DNA of 64,000 nt from Calliopum simillimum (GCA_951812925.1 OX638371.1:47962101-48026100); one strand, 5' to 3'; positions 42,863 to 54,751 are shown, counted from the stretch's first letter. Notes: generated by a model from the sequence alone, not told the origin. Translations and numbers: made by a program.

Positions 42863-44541
42863 CTTAATCTTTTCCCACTTATCATCAACGTCTTGAAGCC
42901 AACTAAGCAGTAATCTTCCATTGAAGCGAGACCTTGCATTTCTATCCTTCTCTTCTTGTTCAGGAGTAATAAGATTGTATATTTCTTCATCTCTAATTAG
43001 AGTGCAAACAGAATAAGGAGCAGGTTGGTATGAAATACTTCTAGCTGCTTTTGTGTGAACACGTAGTATTTCTTGTTCTACGTTTAAACTCAGTTTTTCT
43101 TTTTCTACAGTATGTCGTAAGCAAAGTTCACGTCTCTCTCTTTCTTGATCCAAATATATATCTTTCATTTGAGGCGAAACCGAATGGGGAACTTTACACT
43201 GAAAGTCATTATTATTTCTTTTTAGTACATATGACCTTTTCTTAACCAAAAAATCTCCATAGCCTTGTGGAGGGCGGGGTTTGATTGGAAATAATAACTT
43301 ATGTCTTTTTTCAATCTGTTTTCGTATATTTAGGTACATTTGAAAACAATTGGTAAAAGGATAATCATGAGGATGAGTCTCTGAGGCAGCAGTCATTTCG
43401 GAACTGATGTTTGGTGTTAACTTCACATGAGATTCATCTTGTTTTGATCGCATCTTTCTTTTACGAGGATGTAGTTCAACTGCACTAGGTGGAACTTCTT
43501 TTGATGACGATGTTGACGATGTTGATGGGCTTGGTAAGTTAGAAATATTATCATTATCGTACACTGTATTTTGTTGTATAGGGCTTGCTGTTAAAGTATT
43601 CGAAAACAAAGATGCTTTGTTTTCTATAACTTCATTTGTGGTGGAAGATGCAGGGGATGGAGAGTTGCTTTGAAACTGTGGTGACGAATTATTTGAACTT
43701 CGTTCAACATTTGAAGCACCAGTACGGTGTGAACTTCGAAGGACACGATGTAAGCTTTTGTCCTCATGCGATAGCTTTATATTTTTGTCTTCTATTATAG
43801 TACAACCAATGTTATTTTTTATAGGACTTTCGTTTGGGCTATTACCTTGAGAAATATTGTCCCTTTCGCTTGGGTCGTTACTTGTACTTACAACGTAAGG
43901 AAGGGCGGCATTCCTGGAAGTACTAGCTTTTCCGTTACGCGAAATGTTGCCTTCAGTATCGATTGAGCAGTTTTGTGAAGGAATAACAATTTTTAGAGGA
44001 GGAACTTTTAATCCTCCTGAGTATAAGTTCTCTGAAATCTTACCTTCATCACAATCTACATCATTATCGAAAGGTTTATTTGTATTGCTTTTAGGACTGT
44101 CACAGGAAAAATCTTTATCTCCCACTATATTAGGTTTGGTAGGTGTTGGTGAGTTTTTATTTGAGGATGTAAATGGTCTCGCATTTTTATCTGATTTGGC
44201 AAGCATTCGAGTGGCAAAGGCAGATTTAGTATCCTTGCTTTCAGAATCTTTCCTTTTTTTCTTCTTGTTATCATCGTTATCCCCATCTTCATCATCGTCA
44301 ATATCCGAAAAATTTCTTTTGACTATTTGCTGCGTATCTAAATGGGAATTTCCATGGTCTGGTGATTGCAAAGGACACCTCTTCGTATTTGGATCAGTTT
44401 TATTATCGCTATGAAACTCGACTGGCACAGACTTTTCGGCGTAAATTTCTTGAATTTCATTTTTATCACTGAAAACTGTTTCATCCATATCATCTGACTT
44501 TTTATGTTCACATTTTTTTGAATTAGATGACCGAGCTGTTT
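42863..44541 (-). CDS. Large exon of ANKRD11/ANKRD12-like gene
   Basis: 1,679 bp exon between a TTTAG acceptor (coding starts ETARSSNSKK) and an AAG|GTAAGT donor after DVDDKWEKIK. The encoded 559 residues are first acidic and Ser/Asn-rich and disordered, with a basic nuclear signal KKKKRKDSESKD, and end in the conserved family module: NCFQMYLNIRKQIEKRHK, PPQGYGDFLVKKRSYVL, EKLSLNVEQEILRVHTKAA and SRFNGRLLLSWLQDVDD. ANKRD11/12 proteins are nuclear regulators that bind coactivators and deacetylases. The phase fits the exon at 30665-30844. Bases right of 44541 that continue the frame are intron. The ankyrin-repeat exons are not found in the window. Confidence 0.9.
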
Positions 44542-45278
44542 CTAAATAAAGAAAAATAGTTTGAATTTGAAGTTTTGAATTTGAAATATGAGACAAAAAA
44601 CCACCTTGACTAAAAACTAGGCTATATAATACATCTAAGTGCATATGTACAAAATACAATTACAAGCTTATTAACGCGCTATAGCTGCTGAAACTTGCTT
44701 ATTTTGTTTTGGATAAAATTGACTGTAGACTGAGTAGAAAATTGAATTTCGATTTCATTGCGATTTTGTTCCGATTTAAATATTTCGAAATGAAGTTGAA
44801 AGAATATTATGTGATAAAATTCGTTTAAATAAAAATTGTTGCACTTAAAGAAAATTTATTCTTTTCAACTATATACATCAAAATTTTAATAAAAATCACA
44901 TAAGAGGAAAAATTTCTAGCGCTTCTGATCCAAGCACTTCAAAAGCGCTTGTCCGCATAGAAATTTAGAAGCACTTTCAAAATGATTTTTTATAAGGCTA
45001 CAGTAAGAACAACGTGATTTCAAACCCAGCCCGGGTGATTTTTTTATTTTTATTTTTGATTTATTTTTTTTTTATTATATTTTTTATTCAACCTTTTTTT
45101 ATTTCACTTTTCTACAATACAATATTTTCTTTTCTCTTATTTATTTACTTTTGTTGAATTGAATGGAAACTGATTACACAATGATTATATGTAAGCTGTA
45201 GGAGCATTCAAATGTCAAATTCAGTTTGAACAACATTTGCTTAATATACAAATTTAATACCTCTTCATATCATTGGGC
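44542..45278. other. Upstream intron of ANKRD-like gene
   Basis: No exon recognised. The block GCGCTTCTGATCCAAGCACTT at 44930 and GAAGTGCTTCAAAACCCC-like sequence near 45520 are partly inverted and frame the tRNA-like sequence that follows. Confidence 0.4.
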
Positions 45279-45380
45279 ATTGGTGTAGCGGTCTAAAGAG
45301 TTATTAAATGTAAGTAAAAATAATCTGTTTCTATCTATCACACGGACAGTCGAGGACTCAAATCCTGGTGCGGCCAGTTT
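45279..45380 (+). repeat. tRNA-derived (SINE-like) sequence
   Basis: TGGTGTAGCGGTC resembles a polymerase III A box and GGACTCAAATCCTGG a B box, followed by a T-rich tract. A cloverleaf does not close properly, so this is called tRNA-derived rather than a tRNA gene. Confidence 0.4.
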
Positions 45381-45669
45381 TTTCTATTTTTTCTTTAATT
45401 ATTGTAAAAAGCGCTTCAAAAGGCATTTTACATCCTATGACAATGTTAAAAAGAAAGAATAGTTCTTACGGAGCGGAAGCGCTTATTGGTGAAAAAGATG
45501 CACTTCGGAAGGGGTTTTGAAGCACTTCTTTCCCCTTGGGCATAAACAATGGATATTACGGTTGTGAGTAGACGCGAATTTACCATACGGTTTTGACTTT
45601 CAAAATACAAAAAATATTTTGCCCATTTCGGTAAATAGTGCTATGTTTTTAAAACAACACCTGCTTAAA

Positions 45670-46206
45670 TCTAATATATAAAAATGAGATTTTGTTTGTT
45701 TGTATGTTTGTTATTTATGGACTCGGAAACTAACAGACCGATTTGAATGAAACTTTCACAATACCTTAGTATTATAAAAAGCTAGGTCATAAGCTAAAAA
45801 AGTGGGCGGTGCCACGTCCCCCTCTACGTAATAGCTCTGAAACAACTTGACGCAGATAGTTGAAATTTGGTGCATGAATAAAGTGAATTACGAAAAATAA
45901 TTTTTACTAAAAAAGTGGGTAATGCCACGCCCCCGCAGAAATTAATTCATCATATCTCTTAAAATATTCAACAGATATGGATGAGATTTGGTATATGTAT
46001 TAAGAGTACCGAAACAAATGTCCATTAAAAAAATGGGCGGTGCCACGCCATTAAAAAATTTCGTCATATTTTAAAAAGTATTTATCGCATAAAGATGAGA
46101 TTTGGGACATAAATAAATTCCATCGGAACATCCCTTAAAAAAAAATTGGTGATGCCCCGCCACCAGCACAAGACAGGGTTTAGCAACGCACACCGGGAAA
46201 TGCTAG
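45670..46206 (+). mobile_element. Non-autonomous Helitron
   Basis: Starts TCTAATATATAAAAATGAGA and ends with CTAG after a GC-rich stretch (GCACACCGGGAAATGCTAG), lying between A and T, as Helitrons do with no duplication. The inside is a tandem array of about 115 bp units with GTGGGCGGTGCCACG (45803, 45915, 46034). Typical of Helitron relatives in flies that carry minisatellites. Confidence 0.75.
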
Positions 46207-46237
46207 TATTTAATATTAATAAATCTCCAGACAAAAC

Positions 46238-47345
46238 TTTGAGACTCCACCAGCAGTAACACTGGTGGCAACTAATAGCCTTATCATGTATGACGAACGA
46301 ATCGAGTGACTGATATTTGAATGGGTTTATTTGAAAGTGGAATAAGTCCAATTCCAGAAAAATTGAGTTTATGGTAGTTATAGCTAGCTATATATGTCCT
46401 CTATTTATATTGAAAAGTACAGACTCGTTAGACCACGATTTCATCATGTATTCTCATAAATTTCATCATAAATTACTCAAAAGAACTTTTCATGAAAAGC
46501 ATTTTTACAAAAATGATTTTTTTGAAAGTGGAATAAGTCCATTTTTTCATCTACTGCTACACAGAAGATATTGCTTTTAATATAATTTAAAAATATTGGC
46601 AAGCGCTATTTAACTGGTGTTAATTGTTTACCACTGTAAATTTACCAAATTTTGTTATGCTGTAAAAATTTTTACAGGTGTAATAGAAAATAGTGGAGTT
46701 TTTTTGGTCTGAATGGACTTATTCCACTTTCATTTATAATAAATTTAAAAATTTGTTATACTTTTGTATGACTTATTACATTTTTACTCACAAAATATTT
46801 TGTAAACTAAAGCAAAGGAAAATTAAAACTTAGAAAAATTTTACTTTAAAAACTGTTGTTGTTTTTTTTTTCTTTTATTTTTGCCCAAATAGGGCTCTGG
46901 GAAATAATTACAACAACATCAACAACAAAAAGTTCTTGTCGGACCTACTTTCGGAGATATAGCCATCGGAAAATCGAGATATATCTTTTATAAAAACTAT
47001 TATGAGTTGGGAACCCCTAAAAGGATTTCAATAATGTAAGTGTCATACGAAAGATATATTAATTTGCTATAAAATCAACCTGAAAAAATTTTTAACTGCT
47101 TAAATACTTCAAGTTAAAAGATGATTTGAAGTTTATGCTTACAAACTTTATTCTTTGAACTTAAATGAACGCTTAGGTCATATAAGTTCTTAATAAAAAG
47201 TTTTAATCAGTTGATATAAATGAGTGAAAATCGGTCACTTTATTCGTTCGTCATACATGATAAGGCTGGCTATAAGTCTTTTGCATTTTAGTTATTTCTA
47301 TTAACAACATGAATTGCATTAGACTCCACTGGCAGTCAGCAGCAA
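46238..47345. repeat. Nested inverted repeats with TGAAAGTGGAATAAGTCCA
   Basis: Outer arms: ACTCCACCAGCAGTAACACT and TTATCATGTATGACGAACGA at the left against TCGTTCGTCATACATGATAA and GACTCCACTGGCAGTC at the right. Within: TGAAAGTGGAATAAGTCC at 46332 and 46525 and its reverse at 46713. A TATAGCCATCG-family block occupies 46840-47110. No gene. Confidence 0.55.
46840..47110 (-). repeat. TATAGCCATCG-family block
   Basis: CAAATAGGGCTCTGGG, a CAACAACAAC stretch, TACTTTCGGAGATATAGCCA and AGTTGGGAACCCCTAA match the cores of X1 and X3 and the copy at 57280-57480 in reverse. Confidence 0.6.
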
Positions 47346-47617
47346 GTAGTTCATTTTCAATTCCTTTATAATCCCACTTTCTTTGATTTTAAGCCAAACA
47401 AAAGTGTCAATAAATTAATCTTAAAAAAAATGTGTAGGGGTTCGTCAATGTACGAGGCCGCGTACACACTCACCTTTCAGCCAGTGAGGAAAACGTTTAT
47501 TTTCCTATTCAGTGAGTTTTCATATTATTTCAGACCATTTTTCTTATTATTATTTTTATTACAGATCGCATATCCTGTGCACAGGACGCGCCGCAGTAAG
47601 GCGGATAAAGGGATTAA

Positions 47618-47837
47618 GCTCCATACAACGGATCTCGTAGTTATAATGGGAAATTCGTCAGGATGCCTCCCTTAAGGGAGGCACTTGAAAAGTTAGATAA
47701 TATGCTTCGTTTTGGTGTTAGATTAGGCAAATTGAAAATCGTTCACCCTTCAACTACCGGAGATGACACCGACGAGGCGTACACAAAAAAAATTCACTAC
47801 AAGGACACATTTTCTTTAAAAAAATTAAACGTGAAGT
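47618..47837 (+). other. Unassigned GC-richer open stretch
   Basis: A frame reads GKFVRMPPLREALEKLDNML and then RFGVRLGKLKIVHPSTTGDD before a stop at 47837. It is richer in GC than its neighbours and follows a TTATTACAG acceptor. The end overlaps the inverted repeat that starts at 47779. I do not recognise the product; it may be an exon or part of an element. Confidence 0.3.
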
Positions 47838-48039
47838 AAAAGGTTATACATTCACCTATCTGGAAAGATAACCGCTTTTTCCAGCATCTGATTCACAAAA
47901 TAGTGAGACGGGTCGAAATCTCTTGAATTTTGAAAAAATCGATTTTTCTGTTTACAAATGATAGTCAGATTAAACGCAGGAATGAATGAATAAATTTTTG
48001 TGCATTCAATCAAATCAAGTTAGATTAAATCAACTCAAA

Positions 48040-48262
48040 GTGAAAATGGGCGGTGCCACGCTTCAAAAACAAATTCGTAATATTCGTCATATCTCCGAAA
48101 CTATTAGACGCAGAGAGATAAGATTCGGTATATTTGTAACAGGCACAGAGAGAAGTAACATCCACTGAAAAAGTGGGCGGTGCTAAACCCTACAAATATT
48201 AAACTTATCACATCTCCGAAACTATTTGACCTATAGGGATGAATTTCGGTAAATATATAAAG
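48040..48262 (+). repeat. GGGCGGTGCCACG repeats, Helitron-like
   Basis: Two units of about 125 bp (48047, 48173) resemble those of the Helitron at 45670-46206, with CATATCTCCGAAACTATT. Helitron ends are not seen. Confidence 0.5.
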
Positions 48263-48330
48263 CAGTGATTCTCAACCTATGTGCCGCGGCACTTTAGTGT
48301 GCCGTTAGATTTTCAAATTATGCCGCCACT
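48263..48330 (+). mobile_element. hAT-type left tip
   Basis: CAGTGATTCTCAACCTATGT is a typical hAT terminus, followed by GTGCCGCGGCACTTTAGTGTG. A matching right end is not found; GTGTGCCGCCGAAC at 49390 may be a trace. Confidence 0.4.
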
Positions 48331-48779
48331 GCCAGAAAGCAAATTTGCCGACATGAGTTTTTAAGTTTTCTGGAAATTAAAACCTTTTGGTCATAATAGC
48401 ATTTTATACCAATTTATAAATTGTGATGTAATGATGTACAGACTACCTCCTACCACACCTTCTTTTCCTAACAAACTTCCAAGTGGTAGTACGTAAAATA
48501 ATTGGGCTATTTAAAATACGTTCTTTGAAATATACACTGATCTGTCAAAATTGGACGCAGATTTTTCCGTATATATAAAACCAACATAATCGTACAGACA
48601 GCCAAATGACTGTAGTGTCTTTCAGGCAGAGGTTTATACTGTTCTCAAATTCGTAATTTCTTGGAAGCGTTGTTATTTATTTACCTTGTTAGCCAGGTGG
48701 CCATCAAAGCAATTTCATCAAATCACATTACTTCAAAACTTGTATTAAGCTCTTAAGAAGGATCTTTAGCGGTGTTATT

Positions 48780-49240
48780 AAGGACTACAGTATGACACTT
48801 TGCTGGGTTCCCGGTCATAGTAATTGCTTATAAACTAGCTAGGAAAGGATCAAACCAGAATATCCTTTTGGCTAACCTTTCAAAAACAAAACACACTAAC
48901 GTAATCAAGGGAACAACCGATAGTAAATGTATTCAGGTTGCTAATTCCAGATGGTCAAGTCTACAAACTTGAAAGCATATTCGATCAACTTATTTTGCCA
49001 TCCTTAAGTATGAATCGATGGTAGCAATGGAGAAAAAAATGTGCTTAACTTAATTGGTGCTATCACTAGAAACTGTATCATAGAAAACCATACATTTGTA
49101 GAAGTTGTAAAGAAACTGATATGGAAGAGACAGTTCTTCATTTCTTTGGTCATTTCAATTTTGAACCTCTTGCCTCACTAACAGAATTGTTTCTTAAATC
49201 CATATGGTATTATATGTATGTATATGAACATGCATATGGT
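48780..49240 (+). pseudogene. LINE RNase H tail remnant
   Basis: LCWVPGHSN is an RNase H signature of Jockey/I-like LINEs, and CRSCKETDMEETVLHFFGHF is the C-terminal CxxC...H finger. Several stops lie between. No RT is attached. Confidence 0.55.
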
Positions 49241-50174
49241 TCTCCTAGAATTACTTTGTTTAAGCTCTGTGTCGGGTACACAGTGGGGCCTAAGTTAATG
49301 ATGACAACATGGTCATCCCATGGATTTTACCTAACTAAGCCTACATAAATAAACCAATTAAAATTCTCTTCAAATTTGTGATGTTGATAGTGTGCCGCCG
49401 AACTTTGTTATTATTTTCCTTTTTTTCCTTTGGAAAATTAGATTAAAAAGTTGATTGCTCCGTTAATACTTAGTTCTCCATTCTCAAATTTGGACAGTAT
49501 TTAAAAAAATGATTCTGCAACTCATTTCAATAAAAAAAAAAAGCAAAAAAATGATGTCCAAATTTGAAAAAACTCTATTTCTTTACAAATTTTCCTTTTT
49601 TTTAATTTAAAAAATTGGAAAATTGAATTTGCGCATATGTCATTCGAAAGCTGTGAGAAAGGCGGAAATTTCATACTCAAGGTAAATTTTTATAACTTCG
49701 TTTGATATTGAAGTAGAAGCGATTGAAAAATAGTACTTTTTTACAAACGCCAAACTTAAAAATTTTTTTCTCAAAAATTCAGCTTAGTATATTGAAATAA
49801 AAAAATACGTATCTAATATTTTCACCTGCTGCGTCGTAAAAAAAAATGTTTTACCAAAAAAAAAAAATTTTGGTGGCAAATTTTGTGTGGAATGCCCCAT
49901 ATATATCACTCCTGCGTTTAATGCGACATTTTTAAACAGAAAAATCGATATTTTTCAAAATTCAAGAGATTTGGACCCGTGTCACTATTTTGTGGATCAG
50001 CGGATCAGTGGAAAAAGCGGGCATCTTTTCAGACAGGTGAATGTATAACCTTTAATTTTGCGTTTAATTTTTTTAAAGAAAATGTGTCCTTGTAGTGAAT
50101 TATTTTTGTGTACACTTTTTTGTCCAAAAAAAACCATAGTGCGTCGACTTCTACGCGTGAGATTTTACGTATGT
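49241..50174. other. AT-rich stretch and right arm of the TIR element
   Basis: Long T and A runs, no coding frame; from 49908 the right arm of the element that starts at 47779. Confidence 0.4.
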
Positions 50175-50388
50175 AATTATGTAGCTTCCGTTTTTATTGA
50201 AATTTCAGAAGCTTTCGATGTAGTTAGTCAAAAACTCAATCCTATTAGGCCATCCAAACAACATTTTAGCGATCCGTTAAAGTTAAAAATAGGAGTTCCG
50301 CAAGGCTCTGTATTGGGACCAACATTGTACATTTTATATGTCAATAATTTGAGCTCTGCAAATGTTTTGGCCAAATATGCAATTTAGC
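50175..50388 (+). pseudogene. LINE reverse transcriptase fragment
   Basis: FIEISEAFDVVSQKLN (A motif) is joined directly to LKIGVPQGSVLGPTLYILYV (B motif), so the part between is deleted. Stop at 50385. It belongs to a different LINE from the minus-strand one that follows. Confidence 0.65.
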
Positions 50389-50769
50389 ATGTTCCAATGG
50401 CAGCGGATCTGATCCGGATCAGATTCACTTTCAAGAAAAACATAAACAAATTCAGAACCAGCTCAGAAAATTTTATTGGATCAAACGAATTGTTAAAAAA
50501 ATTACGGGTTTTATTTGGTAGCACTGACTTATTTCTTGACGGTTGGGCATTTACTGCCAACAACATTTTATAACATTTTTTTTTTTTTTAATACTTAATT
50601 TATTTATTGAATCTTCTCTTCTTAGGAGACTAACAATAAGTTTAAAAATCATTATTATACATTATTATGTCTAATATATTGTATTATGTCTAATATACAA
50701 TATAATTTCATATTAAATGTGTCTCCAGAGCTTATAGGGACTTGTACATCCTATGAGTTCAGAAAGCAT

Positions 50770-50975
50770 ACAAATTTGCGCCAGTAGTTCCGGCTGCATG
50801 TGTAGCAGGAACAACCACAAGATAGAGAGTATGCGCCAGTGGCTGCATATACCAGTTTCAAGTCCCACCGAAGAGAATGCGCCAGTTACCGGCTGCATAG
50901 GAAGAGTGTGCGCCAGATACCGGCTGCATAGAAAGAGCGTTCGCCAGGTACCGGCTGCATATACAATTTTAGAAC
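50770..50975 (-). repeat. Minisatellite in LINE 3' region
   Basis: Four to five units of about 36 bp with ACCGGCTGCATA and GTGCGCCAG. Lies between the end of the RT gene and the poly-A tail. Confidence 0.65.
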
Positions 50976-50984
50976 CCAGCCGTC

Positions 50985-53900
50985 TTAACATGACTCATTG
51001 CTAACAATATTTATAACAGGGCGATCCTTTCTCTTTAGTCTGGAGAAATTTTTCAAATTCTTCAAACTCCGTGCCAATTGATTAGCACCTGTAATGGTTC
51101 TTAAAATTTTGGACTGCGTCCGTTGTAATAGTTCAATGTTCGAGGAGCTGGCGTTACCCCATAACTGTATACCATATAACCAAATTGGCTTAATGATGGA
51201 TTTATATAAAAGGATTTTATATTCAAGTTTCGAGCGGGACCGATTATTTATGAGCCAATGCAGACTGGAGGCTTTTAGTTTAACATTCGTTTTTTTGGCT
51301 TCAATATGCTTTCGCCACGTTAGCCGTCTGTTTAAATGAATACCTAGATATGTGACGTTTTCAGATTGAGGGATTGAAGTGTTATTTAATGTGATAGCAG
51401 GGCAATTACCTCGCCTAAGACTAAAAGTAACCTGCTTGCATTTTTGTTCATTTACTTTTATGCGCCATAGCAGTAACCACTTTTCAATAGAGTTTAAATG
51501 AAGTTGAAGTTTTCGTGCCGCTTCTAGGAGACAACGACTACAACTTAAAACTGCAGTATCATCTGCGAAAGTAGATATGGTTGTGCCAGCGATAATTGGT
51601 AAATCAGAGGTATACAGTAAGTACAGAAAAGGACCCAGGACGCTTCCTAGAGGGACACCTGCATTCATTTTTAAAGGTGATGAAATAAAACTGTTATGTC
51701 TAATTATAAAATGCCTGCTTTCCAGATAAGAAATAAATGTTTTGTGGACGTTATAAGGCAGTACGTGTTTAATTTTATTGATAAGGCCTTCATGCCATAC
51801 TTTATCAAACGCTTGAGCTACGGCGAGAAAAACTGCTGTACAGTATTCACTTTGTTCGAAAGCCTTCCTTATTTCATTTGTGATTCTATTTACCTGTTCA
51901 ATTGTTCCGTGGTATTTTGATAAAATTAGTTTTTCAAACAGTTTGGATACGCATGGTAAAAGACTGATGGGTCTATGTGAAGAAGGCAATGTACGATCTT
52001 TTCCAGGTTTTGGAATCATTCAATTGCATAACATCGCTGTTTAATGGCAAATTAGGAGGAATAAAGCCTTGAATAGGAGGATTTGGTTGAAAAACTGTGC
52101 TTAAGTGATTTGCAAAAGCATCAGCTTTTTCTTCATCACTTCGAGCCCAGTTCCCAAGGTTGGCTCTTATCGGCAGCTCACTTTCCATCGGAGTTTTAAT
52201 ACTTTTGCTAGCTTTCCGCAAGGACTGTTTGCCGTTCTTATTTGGATCCATTTTCGAGACAAATTTTTGCTGCTTTATATCTTCTTTATTTTTTAACGCA
52301 GACCTCAGTTTAGAAGTAGAAATTTTTAAGTTTGCTTTAAAATCGGGAGATCTATGTAGCTGCCATTCGTGCCTAAACTTTCGCTTCTCAGCTACGAGAA
52401 ACTCAATTTCACTGTTGGTGGAAAAAGTGGTTTTTGTATTTTTCACAACCTCATAAGGCGTTGAGTGTTCCGCTGCTGAACAGAGAATTGAATTAAAAAT
52501 GGCAACAGCATCATCTATATGTTCCTCACATTCTATCGAGTGACTCGTGTGGATGTGAGAACTTATATATTTCCTGTACCTAAGCCAGTTGGTCTTATAT
52601 GAGGTTAGTTTCTTAAAGGTCTCAATATACATTGGTTTTTCTAAAAGGCAAAATAAGATTGGAGAATGGTCAGAAGAGAGCGCTAATTTTGTTTCGGCTG
52701 TGATTAGGGTTCTCTCGATGCCTCTTGTAATTGCAAATTCAATGAGGTCTAGTATTTTGCTTCGGTCGGCTGGCCAATATGTACAGTGTCGGCCAAAACC
52801 TAAGCACCCCCTAAAGAAGTTTTTTCTTATGTCAAATTTTTTTTTGAGAAAACGACGTTATTGATTTAGTTTATGTGTTTATTTTATTTATTTATACGTT
52901 AATTATTGACAAACAAGGACTTAAAAAATGCAGGGTTTTATAAATTAAGAGTTAACATTTAATAAACATTAAAATTTAGAAACTTCATCGGACAAAACTA
53001 AAGCACCCCCTTCTTAACATTTGATAAAAACTTTTAAAATTAATATATAGTTGAAAACCCTTTATACTGGGTTACATTAGCACATCTTTAAAGCATAGAG
53101 GACATTATATTATTAATGATATCCTTCGATATCCCTTCCTAAGGCTACTTTCAAAGCTTCAAAGAGATTTTTCTTGGTTTTGCAATTTTCCTTATAGATT
53201 TACGTGTTAACGATCTCCTAGAGGTTCTCAATGGGATTCAAATCTGGGGACTGGCCTGGCCAACCAAGGACTTGCATCCCATTACTCTGAAACCAGGCTT
53301 TACAAACTTAAGCGGTATGTGTTTGGATCGTTGTCCTGTTGGGACCTCCATTTAAGTGGCATCTCTTGATCCACATTAAGCAGCATCACATCATTTGGTA
53401 TGTCAAAGTGTATAAAACAATCCATTATTCCTTGAGTCTAGTGAATTAACTCACTCCCTTGACCAGAGAAAAAGCCACAGACCATTGAACTCCATCCTCC
53501 GTGCTTAACAGAGGCTTTGCAAAACTTTGGTTTCAATCTTTTTCCTTTTGGTCTGCTTACTCGCAGTATTCTATCCGAATCTTTCATAATATACTTGAAT
53601 TCGTAAGACTTGGGTTCGTAGCATGATATCAAAGGTTCGGATGAATTAAGGCGAGTACACAGCCCAAAAGGAAAAAGATTGAAACCAAAATTTTGCAAAG
53701 CCTCTGTTAAGCACGGAGGATGGAGTTCAATGGTCTGTGGCTTTTTCTCTGGTCAAGGAAGTGTGATAATTCACTAGACTAAAGGAATAATGGATTGTTT
53801 TATGCACTTTGACATACCAAATGATGTGATGCTGCTTAATGCGGATCAAGAGATGCCACTTAAATGGAGGTTCCAACAGGACAACGATCCAAACACATAC

Positions 53901-54751
53901 CGCTTAAGTTTGTAAAGCCTGAATTCAGAGTAATGGGATGCAAGTCCTTGGTTGGCCAGGCCAGTCCCCACATTTGAATCCCATTGAGAACCTCTGGGAG
54001 ATCGTTAACACGTAAATCTATAAGGAAAATTGCAAAACCAAGAAAAATCTCTTTGAAGCTTTGAAAGTAGCCTTAGGAAGGGATATCGAAGGATATCATT
54101 AATAATATAATGTCCTCTATGCTTTAAAGATGTGCTAATGTAACCCAGTATAAAGGGTTTTCAACTATATATTAATTTTAAAAGTTTTTATCAAATGTTA
54201 AGAAGGGGGTGCTTTAGTTTTGTCCGATGAAGTTTCTAAATTTTAATGTTTATTAAATGTTAACTCTTAATTTATAAAACCCTGAATTTTTTAAGTCCTT
54301 GTTTGTCAATAATAAACGTATAAATAAATAAAATAAACACACAAACTAACTCAATAACGTCGTTTTCTCAAAAAAATTTGATATAAGAAAAAATTTCTTT
54401 AGGGGGTGCTTAGGCTTTGGCCGACACTGTAGGTTGACCAGGCGAAGCATAATTGAAAGTGTGATTTTTTATAAGCATATTATATAATTGTTTCACTTTT
54501 GGATTTACAAGACGAGAACCCCAATATGTATGCTTGGAGTTGTAGTCTCCAGCAGCTAAAAATCTGGTTCCCAAAGTGTCGAAGAATTCTTTGAATTGAT
54601 TCTGACTAATTGCAAATCGAGGTGGGCAATAAACCGCCGAAACTGTTAAATTCTTAGAATGATTTTGTAGGCAAATAGAGGTAGCCTGAAGATAGTTTTT
54701 TGAAAAGGATTCTAAAAAAAACTCGACAGTCGCTGTCAAAACTCTATTCAA
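50985..54751 (-). pseudogene. Jockey-like ORF2: endonuclease and reverse transcriptase
   Basis: Endonuclease part: NLTVSAVYCPPRFAIS, AAGDYNSKHTYWGSR and, after the Tc1 insert is skipped, SSDHSPILFCLL. The linker and RT follow: MIPKPGKDRTLPSSHRPISL, AFDKVWHEGL, AGVPLGSVLGPFLYLLYTSD and FADDTAVLS (active site Asp pair), then TYLGIHLNRRLTWRKHI. Damage: a frame break with loss of sequence near 52000, a deletion in the finger region (SKY joined to HGTIEQ), and Ala in FLAVAQAFD where the family has a catalytic Asp. Cut short at the 5' end, with no ORF1. Confidence 0.85.
52784..54429. mobile_element. Tc1-type inverted dimer (palindromic, TA-flanked)
   Basis: Ends CAGTGTCGGCCAAAACCTAA and its inverse, each next to TA. 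The two halves, about 790 bp each, are nearly perfect inverted copies; both encode the C-terminal half of a Tc1 transposase (KASVKHGG, then QQDNDP), on the minus strand in the left half and the plus strand in the right. The centre (near 53600) is asymmetric: only the left half extends to DSDRILRVSRPKGKRL. No complete transposase exists in either half. Confidence 0.85.

Larger units (their letters stand above)
47779..50115. mobile_element. TIR element with about 205 bp arms
   Basis: GTACACAAAAAAAATTCACT at the left pairs with the right end AGTGAATTATTTTTGTGTAC; pairing continues to about 47985 and 49908. Between the arms lie GGGCGGTGCCACG repeats, a hAT-like tip and a LINE RNase H remnant, so the centre has been invaded. 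Confidence 0.7.

Noticed and set aside
43944..44414. 156-codon plus-strand frame within the ANKRD exon
   Set aside because: It is the mirror of a Ser- and acid-rich coding exon on the other strand.
44542..44659. Start of the ANKRD-like protein at the frame's first Met
   Set aside because: The frame continues by chance into an intron; a TTTAG acceptor at 44542-44543 marks the exon start and the family needs upstream ankyrin exons.
45279..45380. Functional tRNA gene
   Set aside because: A- and B-box-like words exist, but no acceptor stem closes and the spacing is too long.
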